From Alphaproteobacteria bacterium (lineage in GTDB: Bacteria > Pseudomonadota > Alphaproteobacteria > GCA-2731375), in NCBI GenBank assembly GCA_030746295.1, contig JASLMY010000267.1:1-6167 (forward strand): a stretch of DNA of 6,167 nucleotides, given 5' to 3'. A program made the position numbers and the translations under genes. Shown here piece after piece: positions 1 to 5,415 of this stretch. Under the pieces are notes generated by a model. It had not been told where the DNA came from and searched no databases. It worked only from the letters and a program-made list of their open reading frames with translations. The number at the start of each line of letters is the position of its first letter. Within the stretch, counting starts at the first letter, position 1.

Positions 1-141
1 GCCCGACCGCCAGAACAATCGCCGGCAATCGGGCGACAACCAATCACGGACCTCAAGTCCGACAGACTGCTAGCATGAGGCAAGGTGGAGCCTTAGATCG
101 GTGCCGGATGCCCGGCTCCGAGCAACGCGGGAGTTTCGGCA
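1..141 (+). other. Upstream region of the coiled-coil gene, with small dyads
   Basis: I see no gene that I can support here. All three forward frames run open from the left edge to about position 70 or beyond, so the tail of an upstream gene cannot be excluded or shown. The stretch has three short inverted repeats: CGGAC/GTCCG (47-51 and 57-61), GCCGG/CCGGC (103-107 and 112-116), and GGAGCC/GGCTCC (87-92 and 114-119). The last two share bases 114-116, so they could not form together. A GGGAG ribosome binding site lies at 129-133, eight bases before the ATG at 142. No convincing -35/-10 pair was seen. Confidence 0.3.
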
Positions 142-816
142 ATGGACGACTTGAACAAGCTCGAGGCGCGGGCCCAAGCGGCTGCCGAGGCGCTGGCGGG
201 TCAGCACCAGCGCGAGCAAGATCTGCGGCAAGATCGGGAACGGCTCCAGGCCGAGATGCGAGAGCTTCGTGAAAGCAACGAACGTCTTGGTGGCGACATT
301 GAAACGCTGGGCGGTGAGAACGAACGGCTGAAGGCCGAGCACGGGAAGTTGCAGGAAGAGAACGAGCGCCTCTCCGTTAGCGACGCGGAAGCTCATGGGA
401 AGATCGAACGTCTGGAATCCGAGATCGAGGGCATGCGCCTGGAACGCGACCGACTGGGCACCGTGCTTGAGGCACTGGTGGCTCAGATCGAGTCGAACCT
501 GCAAGCCAGCGCAGACTCCGAGGCGACCGCTGCGGCGACCCCCGAGGCAGCTGCTGCGGCGCCTGAGGCCGCCGATGCGACCATCGCGGCGGACCCCGCC
601 GTCGAGCCAGTGCCGGTCGAGGAGCCGGCCGGTGTCACCGAGGCCGAGGATGTGGTCGCCGCCATGTCGGACGCGATTCACGCCGACGAGGACGAGGAGC
701 CGGAGGACAGCGCCAAGCGGCTGGTCGAACGCCTGCGCACCGTCTCCGGCGAGACCGACGAAGCGCCGTCCAGCAAAGGCAAGGGCCTGATGGGCCGAAT
801 TCGAAGCCGAACCTGA
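142..816 (+). CDS. Hypothetical coiled-coil protein with Ala/Pro/Glu-rich linker and basic tail
   Basis: I do not recognise a named family. The 224-residue product has three parts. Residues 1-122 are a charged, heptad-rich helix (repeated ENERL-type units around 46-78, then LESEIEGMRLERDRL) that should form a coiled coil. Residues 123-170 are a low-complexity Ala/Pro/Glu/Val linker. The C-terminus has an acidic patch (182-189, DEDEEPED), a short amphipathic helix (SAKRLVERLRTV) and a basic tail (KGKGLMGRIRSRT). There is no signal peptide, membrane segment or cysteine, so it is probably cytoplasmic and may act as a scaffold or binding protein; that role is inference. The ATG at 142 is supported by GGGAG eight bases upstream. 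It is the only rightward gene and converges with the DUF3750 gene 57 nt beyond its stop. The long open frame on the opposite strand is a GC-bias shadow. Confidence 0.8.
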   Translation: MDDLNKLEARAQAAAEALAGQHQREQDLRQDRERLQAEMRELRESNERLGGDIETLGGENERLKAEHGKLQEENERLSVSDAEAHGKIERLESEIEGMRLERDRLGTVLEALVAQIESNLQASADSEATAAATPEAAAAAPEAADATIAADPAVEPVPVEEPAGVTEAEDVVAAMSDAIHADEDEEPEDSAKRLVERLRTVSGETDEAPSSKGKGLMGRIRSRT

Positions 817-835
817 CCGCATCCCTGCCACCCTC

Positions 836-854
836 GCCGCCAGGTCGGGGCGGC
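836..854. terminator. GC-rich hairpin between convergent genes
   Basis: A perfect 6-bp stem (GCCGCC/GGCGGC) with a 7-base loop sits in the 57-nt gap between two convergent stop codons. The position suggests a shared bidirectional terminator. No T-run follows on either strand, so it is not a textbook intrinsic terminator, and it could be chance in GC-rich DNA. Confidence 0.35.
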
Positions 855-873
855 CCGGGCGACGCTGCCCGCC

Positions 874-1680
874 TCAAGAGGCCTCGTCGACCTGTTGGGG
901 AAAGCCGAGACGGCCGAGGCCCGGTAGCTTCAAGGCCGGCGTCAGAACGTCGAAACCGAAGGTCAGTCCCAGAAGGTTCAGCTCCAGCCCCTCCTCCATC
1001 GCCATCAGCACGCCAGCGAGACCGAAGAGCGATAGCTGATAACCGGTGCCGCTCGGCGTCGGCGCGACGATAGAGCCGTTGGTCAGATAGTCCTTGCCGA
1101 TCGCGTGCGGCGGCAGATCAAGGCCCAGCTCGGGCACCTCGCGACCGATAAAGGCGGTAAAGGTGTTGGAGTTGGGGCCGGGCCAGACACGATACTGGTC
1201 GGGAAAGGGATAGCGGGTCGCCGCGGCACCGATCTTGGCGATCATGGCGTCAACGCCGTCGCCGCGGAAGCTGGCGAGCTTATAGGGCCGGTTGCCGAAC
1301 CAATAGCCGTCCGGCACGCCGTGATGCACCGCGACCGCGCTCATGCCGCGGTAGTGGCGCCAGCCGATCACCTCGTATCGGGTATAGCTCTCGGCCCCTG
1401 TCGGCTTGGCCGTGATCCAGGTGTGCACCCCGAAAGCGCCGCGCCAGCTGAAGGCGCGGGCGGCATAGACCTCGACCACGGCCTCGGGCGTCGTGGCCGG
1501 GTCGGGCGCTTGGTGGGTCGTGTCGTTGCGCGCTTCCCACCATTTCATCGCCGACGCCTCCCCCACGTAGCGTCCCGCCAGGCTGAGCCCCACGGGCAGC
1601 GCGAAGCAGAGCAGAAACACCGCCACCGCGCGCCGGAGCCAGGCCGGAAGCAGCTTCGTCAGCCAACCTCGCCGTGTCAT
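874..1680 (-). CDS. DUF3750 domain-containing membrane-anchored protein
   Basis: The 268-residue product matches the DUF3750 family, whose function is unknown. The N-terminus (MTRRGW..KLLPAWLRR) is basic and is followed by a hydrophobic segment at about residues 18-36, so the protein is probably anchored in the inner membrane with the rest in the periplasm. The family core runs from about residue 66 to 258. Landmarks are GAFGVHTW (81-88), DGYWFGNRP (124-132), YRVWPGPNSNTF (163-174), GTGYQLSLFG (211-220) and LELNLLGLTFG (232-242). Length and motif order look complete. The start at 1680 is nearly forced: an in-frame TAG lies six codons upstream with no other start codon between. No clear Shine-Dalgarno sequence precedes it, so translation may be weak. 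It lies 98 nt downstream of flagellin behind a strong hairpin, so co-transcription is doubtful. Family call is from memory of conserved motifs. Confidence 0.88.
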   Translation of the reverse strand: MTRRGWLTKLLPAWLRRAVAVFLLCFALPVGLSLAGRYVGEASAMKWWEARNDTTHQAPDPATTPEAVVEVYAARAFSWRGAFGVHTWITAKPTGAESYTRYEVIGWRHYRGMSAVAVHHGVPDGYWFGNRPYKLASFRGDGVDAMIAKIGAAATRYPFPDQYRVWPGPNSNTFTAFIGREVPELGLDLPPHAIGKDYLTNGSIVAPTPSGTGYQLSLFGLAGVLMAMEEGLELNLLGLTFGFDVLTPALKLPGLGRLGFPQQVDEAS

Positions 1681-1742
1681 AGACCGAAGATGGCGCTATC
1701 GAGGCCGGAGCACCAGTCAAATGTGTTTGATGACAGCGGCGG

Positions 1743-1769
1743 CGGCGATCGCGCAGGACGCGATCGCCG
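1743..1769 (-). terminator. Strong hairpin after the flagellin stop codon
   Basis: A perfect 11-bp stem (CGGCGATCGCG/CGCGATCGCCG) with a 5-base loop starts about nine bases after the flagellin TAG. It is the strongest inverted repeat in the window and is well placed to end the flagellin transcript or protect its 3' end. No U-tract follows on the flagellin strand, so factor-independent termination is not assured. Each arm contains the self-palindromic octamer GCGATCGC. Confidence 0.6.
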
Positions 1770-1778
1770 GACACGGGG

Positions 1779-2594
1779 CTACTGGAAGAGAGCCAATACT
1801 CGCTTCGGCGCCGCGTTGGAGATCCCGAGCGCCGTGCCGCCGAGCGCCTGCTTGACTTGGCCGGCCGCCAAGGCGGCGTCTTCAGCCGCCAGGTCCGCGT
1901 CGACTAGGTCGCCGACGCCGGCAGTGAGCGTATCGCTCAACTTACCCAGGAAATCGCCTTGCGACTCGATCCGCTTGGCCGACGCGCCCAGGTCGGCAAG
2001 CTTGGACGAGGAATTGACGATGGCAGCGTCCAAGGCGCTCAAGGCAGCGCCGGCATTGGCGCTGCTGTCCAGCGCCAGGGTGTCGATGCCGAGGCCAACG
2101 CCGGAGAAATCCTGCGCCGCGACGGTGAAGCGGTCGCCTTCCTCGTTGCTCAGCACGTTCAAGCTCTGAGCACCCGCGGCGACCAGGTTCGTGCCGCCGA
2201 AATCCGCCGCCTCGACGAAGCCGTCGGCCTGCTGGCGCAAGGCGTTGAACTCGGCATTCAGGGCATCGCGCGAGGCCTGATCGAGGCCCTCTTGGCTCGC
2301 CTGCACAGCCAGCGCCTTCATCTCGACCAACGTGTCCGAGACCATGCGACCGGCTTCGGTGGCGACATCGACGATGGCGCCCGCATTGTCCAGGCCCGAA
2401 CGCACTGCCGAGCCGCCCGAGATCTCGCCCAGCATCTGCTGCGCGATCGCCAGCGTCGCCGCATCGTCCTTCGGCGAGTTGATCTTCTTGCCGCTGGCGA
2501 TCTTCTCTTGCGTCTTGGAAAGGTCGTGATTGGTCGAATTCAAATGCCGCAGCGCAGTCATGCTGCCGGCATTGGTGTTAACTGAGCCCACCAT
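1779..2594 (-). CDS. Flagellin (filament subunit), short form
   Basis: This is the structural protein of the flagellar filament, exported through the flagellar type III apparatus and polymerised outside the cell. The 271-residue product has the N-terminal flagellin domain at about residues 3-138 (SVNTN at 4-8; KIASGKKINSPKDDAA at 31-46; VEMKALAVQAS at 90-100) and the C-terminal domain at about 184-271 (LGASAKRIES, DADLAAEDAALA, ending in NAAPKRVLALFQ). Only about 45 residues lie between them, so the surface-exposed variable domains are essentially missing, as in many alphaproteobacterial flagellins. In the ALAVQ segment the position that is Arg in TLR5-recognised flagellins appears to be Glu91. 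The start at 2594 is chosen over an upstream in-frame ATG at 2729 because of AGGAG (2602-2606) eight bases before it and because the protein family begins here. No flaF, flbT or other flagellar gene is adjacent. Confidence 0.95.
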   Translation of the reverse strand: MVGSVNTNAGSMTALRHLNSTNHDLSKTQEKIASGKKINSPKDDAATLAIAQQMLGEISGGSAVRSGLDNAGAIVDVATEAGRMVSDTLVEMKALAVQASQEGLDQASRDALNAEFNALRQQADGFVEAADFGGTNLVAAGAQSLNVLSNEEGDRFTVAAQDFSGVGLGIDTLALDSSANAGAALSALDAAIVNSSSKLADLGASAKRIESQGDFLGKLSDTLTAGVGDLVDADLAAEDAALAAGQVKQALGGTALGISNAAPKRVLALFQ

Positions 2595-2780
2595 TTTAGC
2601 ATCTCCTTTCGGCAGCCCCGCTGTCCGAAGACCCCTTCTGGGGTAGCGGATCGGTGGCTTTGCGCCCCGCCGTCGCCGGCGGTTTGCCGTTTCGTGGTTC
2701 GCTTGGCCTGCTTCTGCAGGTACGGTCAATGTGACCGCAAGACCTTAAGATTGCGTAAACGCTTCCTAGCAACCGCGACG
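2595..2780 (-). promoter_or_regulatory. Structured flagellin leader with ribosome binding site and several stem-loops
   Basis: This 186-nt gap between the SprA-like stop and the flagellin start is rich in inverted repeats, read here on the flagellin strand. From far to near they are: a dyad CGGTCA-ATG-TGACCG (2723-2737); CCTGC-AGAA-GCAGG (2707-2720); CCGCCG-GCGA-CGGCGG with a GNRA-type loop (2667-2682); ACCCC-AGAA-GGGGT (2631-2644); and a 9-bp stem with one bulged A (2608-2629) that ends directly against the AGGAG at 2602-2606. A GG-N10-GC spacing typical of sigma-54 promoters occurs at about 2753-2766, but the flanking bases match the consensus poorly. I could not identify a promoter with confidence. 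The structures would suit control of flagellin mRNA stability or translation; that is inference. Confidence 0.5.
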
Positions 2781-3590
2781 TCAGATCACGAGGTTGACGA
2801 TGTCGCCCGGCGGCTTGGCGCGGAATTGTGGGGCGCCGTCGACGAAGTTGATGCCTTGCGAGGCCGCAGCGGTGCCGTGCCGCTCACCTTCATCGGTGGT
2901 CTCGGCCGCCTGGCGGCGCAGCTCGATGCTGGCCTGGATCCGCGCCGCCTCGGCCTTCGCCGCGACCTGACGGTCCTGGGCCGAGGGCTCGGCCGGTGCG
3001 GTGGCCGCGGCCTTGACCTGCTCCATCTTATCGATCGTCGCTTCAGGGTCGTCCGGCACCGGGCTCGTGTCGATCGCGACCTCGCCGGCGACCGCGTACT
3101 TGCGCCCGTCGGGGCCGGTCTCGAAGGTATAGCTGGGCGCGCTCGCGTATTGGCCGCCGGCCGCGGCATGGGCCTGCTCGTGCGCCCGGACCTGTTGGTC
3201 CGTCCGCTTCAGCTCGGCCACCTGTCGGCTCTCCTCGGCCGTCAGCTCGCCAGGCTCCGTCGGGACCGCGCCGGAAGCGCCGCCGCCGTAGCGCTCGGCG
3301 ACGTCGGCCGGATTCAGCTCGGCCGCTCGCGTCCGCTCCTGGAAAGCTTGTTCCTGCAAGGCCCGCAGGGCGTCGACCGACAACAGGCTCGAGCCTGGCC
3401 GACCCGCCTCCTTGCCTTGACGCTGCGTCTTCTCGACCGGCTCCAGTGCCCGGGCGCGGGTCGTCGCTTCGGTCTTTGCCGCGGATTCGGGCGTCGCTGC
3501 CGCGTCCGGCCGCGCCGACCGGCGCGCGAAGACCCCGGGCTCGAAAGCCTGGCGTGGAATGCCGCCGAATTGCACCGGGGACGAGGTCAT
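2781..3590 (-). CDS. SprA-related predicted metalloprotease (CJM1_0395-type, PF12118)
   Basis: The 269-residue product carries the SprA-related core at about residues 115-225: [26 protein letters not shown], then [23 protein letters not shown] and an Asp/Pro-rich helix pair. HEQAH (137-141) is an HExxH zinc-protease motif, and Glu170 in the GEVAID segment is a possible further ligand. Protease activity is a family prediction, not demonstrated. Residues 1-114 are low-complexity and probably disordered, with no signal peptide, and the last 30 residues are an unrelated tail ([22 protein letters not shown]). The start at 3590 has AGGA (3596-3599) five bases upstream. The same frame stays open far upstream, but that part lies over the SDR gene and is a shadow. 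It lies just upstream of flagellin on the same strand, so a link to the cell surface or flagellum is possible but unproven. Confidence 0.85.
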   Translation of the reverse strand: MTSSPVQFGGIPRQAFEPGVFARRSARPDAAATPESAAKTEATTRARALEPVEKTQRQGKEAGRPGSSLLSVDALRALQEQAFQERTRAAELNPADVAERYGGGASGAVPTEPGELTAEESRQVAELKRTDQQVRAHEQAHAAAGGQYASAPSYTFETGPDGRKYAVAGEVAIDTSPVPDDPEATIDKMEQVKAAATAPAEPSAQDRQVAAKAEAARIQASIELRRQAAETTDEGERHGTAAASQGINFVDGAPQFRAKPPGDIVNLVI

Positions 3591-3607
3591 CGGAATCCTA
3601 TATATCA

Positions 3608-3632
3608 CTCGGCGCGCAGCGAACGCGCCGAG
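3608..3632 (-). promoter_or_regulatory. Perfect 9-bp hairpin just upstream of the SprA-like gene
   Basis: CTCGGCGCG and CGCGCCGAG pair perfectly around a 7-base loop. The stem ends nine bases before the AGGA ribosome binding site of the SprA-like gene and lies 63 nt past the SDR stop. It may terminate the racemase-SDR transcript or act in the leader of the SprA-like mRNA. There is no U-tract; an AT-rich TGATATATAG follows instead. A second, weaker hairpin (GGGC/GCCC, 3677-3688) lies immediately after the SDR stop. Confidence 0.45.
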
Positions 3633-3694
3633 CCCAGCATCAGGCAGATTCCTTAAGCTAATCTGAACGGCGGGAGGGGCCGAGGCCCGGCCGG

Positions 3695-4450
3695 CTACAG
3701 GAAGACGTCGCCGCCGTTCGGGCTCAGGCATTGGCCCTGATAGTAGCGCGCGTCCTCGGAGGCGAGGAAGACGTAGCTCGGCACGATCTCCGCGATCTCG
3801 GCAAACCGACCCTTGGGAATCGACGCCTTGATGGCATCCAACAGGGCGTCGTCCACGTCGGCAAGCAGGGGCGTCTCCGTGGCGCCGGGGGCGACGCAGT
3901 TGACGTTGACGTTGCGCGCGCCGACCTCCAGCGCCACTGAGCGGGTGAAGCCGATGATGCCGGCCTTCGCCGCCGTGTAGTGGGCATAGCCGGGCGCGCC
4001 CTTGTAGGCCAACTGCGAGGCCGTGTTGATGATTTTGCCCCAGTTCTGCATGTACAACAGCGGCAAGATGCGCCGCGTCATCATGAAGACGCTGCGCAGA
4101 TGCACGGCGATCATCTGGTCCCACGACTCGACCGTCATGGCGTCCGCCGTCACGGTTTCCGCGAAACCGGCGTTGTTGACCAGGATGTCGAAGCCGCCGA
4201 GCTTGCCGTAGCCGGTGTTGACCAAGTGATCGACCTCGTCCTGCTGGCTGACGTCGGCCTGGATGGCGAAGGCGCGCCGCCCCAGGGCCTCGATCTCGGC
4301 GCAGACCGCCGCCGCGTCCGCTTCCTGCTCCGGCCCCGGATAGTTGACCAGGATGTCCGCGCCCTCGGCCGCGAAGGCAACCGCGACGCCAGCCCCGATG
4401 CCCGAGCTGCTCCCGGTGATCACCACTCTCTTATCCGCCAGCTTGGCCAT
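3695..4450 (-). CDS. Short-chain dehydrogenase/reductase (classical SDR)
   Basis: This is an NAD(P)H-dependent oxidoreductase of the classical SDR family; the substrate cannot be read from the sequence. The 251-residue length is typical. The Rossmann nucleotide-binding motif TGSSSGIG is at 12-19, NNAG at 92-95, the catalytic Ser at 145 (NTASQ), and YTAAK gives Tyr158 and Lys162. The Asn of the usual N-S-Y-K tetrad is replaced: the segment reads [10 protein letters not shown], with His117 at that place, a variant also found in other SDRs. After strand beta-2 the protein reads [10 protein letters not shown] without an obvious acidic residue, which makes NADP(H) somewhat more likely than NAD(H); that is inference. 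A strong GGAGG (4456-4460) lies five bases before the ATG. It follows the racemase-like gene by 33 nt, so the two are probably one operon. Confidence 0.93.
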   Translation of the reverse strand: MAKLADKRVVITGSSSGIGAGVAVAFAAEGADILVNYPGPEQEADAAAVCAEIEALGRRAFAIQADVSQQDEVDHLVNTGYGKLGGFDILVNNAGFAETVTADAMTVESWDQMIAVHLRSVFMMTRRILPLLYMQNWGKIINTASQLAYKGAPGYAHYTAAKAGIIGFTRSVALEVGARNVNVNCVAPGATETPLLADVDDALLDAIKASIPKGRFAEIAEIVPSYVFLASEDARYYQGQCLSPNGGDVFL

Positions 4451-4483
4451 GCTCGCCTCCGTTCGATGTACGCCTAGCGTATC

Positions 4484-5227
4484 TCAGTCCCGTTCGATCA
4501 TCGAGCTGAGTGCCGGTGACAGATTTCGCGCCGGCTTCGGGTCGGGCCGCGCGAAGCTGCCTCGTTCCGGCGGCCTGAGGTCCAGGCGGACGAGGGCTTC
4601 CGCCAGCCGCACCGCGGCACTGACCCCGTCGACCAAGGGAACCGGAACCCGGGACGCGATCTGCCGCGCCAGCCCCGCGATGGGCCCGCCGCCCAGGATC
4701 ACGACCTCGGCGTCGTCCTCGTCGACCGCGAGGTTGCACTCCGTGACCAAATGCTCGACTAGGTCCTCCCTCGCCCGCGAGATGTCGGCCACCGGCACGG
4801 TCAGCGCTCGCGCACTCGCCATCCGCCCGTCGAGGCCATGCTCGGCGGCACATTCCATGTACCATGTTCGCAAGCGCCGGGTCAGGCAGACGATCGAATA
4901 GCGCCGGCCCTGCGTGTGGGCGGTCAAGAACGCAGCTTCGGATATACCCAGTATGGGGATATCCATCAGCTCCCTCGCCGCGCCGAGACCCGGATCGCCA
5001 AAGGCGGAGACGATTGCCGCATCGCAGTCGGCCCCCCGCTCCGCCAATGCCTCGAGCACAGCGTGCGAGGCAATCGCGGCCTCCACCCGGTTCTCGACGT
5101 ACAGCGTGCCGAAATTCGCCGTCACGGGAATGATCTCTGTACCGGGTGACGCCGACCTCTCCGCTTCACCCGCCATTACTTCAGTAATACTTTCGGTTAT
5201 ATTAGGGTTAATCAATAGAATCTTCAT
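4484..5227 (-). CDS. Hydantoin/Asp-Glu racemase-like protein lacking both catalytic cysteines
   Basis: The 247-residue product has the fold signature of the Asp/Glu/hydantoin racemase superfamily: MKILLINPNIT at the start, then IVSAFGDPGLGAARE (72-86), GISEAA (94-99) and VVILGGGPIAGLA (175-187). In true hydantoin racemases the two proton-shuttling cysteines sit in ACFGDPG and LGCAG contexts. Here these positions are Ala75 and Gly180. The four cysteines present (68, 114, 126, 164) are elsewhere. Two-base racemisation is therefore unlikely, and the protein may do another reaction (for example isomerase or decarboxylase chemistry, as some superfamily members do) or bind a ligand; that is inference. 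The last 30 residues are a low-complexity tail. The start at 5227 has GAGGG (5236-5240) eight bases upstream. It leads a probable two-gene unit with the SDR. Confidence 0.85.
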   Translation of the reverse strand: MKILLINPNITESITEVMAGEAERSASPGTEIIPVTANFGTLYVENRVEAAIASHAVLEALAERGADCDAAIVSAFGDPGLGAARELMDIPILGISEAAFLTAHTQGRRYSIVCLTRRLRTWYMECAAEHGLDGRMASARALTVPVADISRAREDLVEHLVTECNLAVDEDDAEVVILGGGPIAGLARQIASRVPVPLVDGVSAAVRLAEALVRLDLRPPERGSFARPDPKPARNLSPALSSMIERD

Positions 5228-5321
5228 CTATTCGACCCTCGTTTGCCCGATTCTTACTTTGTCCGTATTGCGGCCTCGCGCTCGAAGAGCTTATCTCGAC
5301 CGATTGAACAGGAACAAGCGA

Positions 5322-5357
5322 CGCCTTGGCCCTCCCCTGAAAGGATTGACCAAGGCG
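5322..5357 (-). terminator. Inverted repeat in the thiG to racemase-like gap
   Basis: Perfect 8-base arms CGCCTTGG and CCAAGGCG are separated by 20 bases, within the 188-nt gap between the thiG stop and the racemase-like start. It could be a terminator for the thiamine operon, or an operator for the next gene. The wide loop and absence of a T-run weaken the terminator reading. Nothing else convincing is seen in this gap: no thiamine-pyrophosphate riboswitch and no clear promoter. Confidence 0.3.
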
Positions 5358-5415
5358 CGATGGAGCCGAGCGCCCCGAGATTTGCAAGTGGGAGAAAGCG
5401 ACGGCGGGCGCCGCT

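Noticed and set aside
70..831. 253-residue open frame on the minus strand opposite the coiled-coil gene
   Set aside because: It is an Arg/Gly/Leu-rich shadow of a GC-rich gene, with no ribosome binding site or recognisable domain; the forward frame has a good start and protein-like composition.
1105..2169. 354-residue open frame on the plus strand crossing the DUF3750 gene, the gap and flagellin
   Set aside because: It runs opposite two confidently recognised genes and through the hairpin between them, and its composition is Arg/Ala/Pro/Ser-rich without any family signal.
2595..2729. 45-residue N-terminal extension of flagellin from an ATG at 2729
   Set aside because: The extension is Arg-rich and unlike any flagellin, the ATG lies in the centre of a dyad, and AGGAG precedes the ATG at 2594.
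3591..4124. Long N-terminal extension of the SprA-like frame
   Set aside because: It overlaps the SDR coding sequence in another frame and is low-complexity; a ribosome binding site and start at 3590 explain the gene.
5280..5290. GCTC-GAA-GAGC hairpin and a loose TTGTTC/GATAAG promoter-like pair before the racemase-like gene
   Set aside because: The stem is only 4 bp and the promoter elements match poorly; both are expected by chance.
5228..5415. Thiamine-pyrophosphate riboswitch near thiG
   Set aside because: This gap is downstream of thiG, not upstream, and I see no conserved riboswitch core (such as CUGAGA) in a fitting arrangement; a riboswitch, if any, would lie beyond the right edge.
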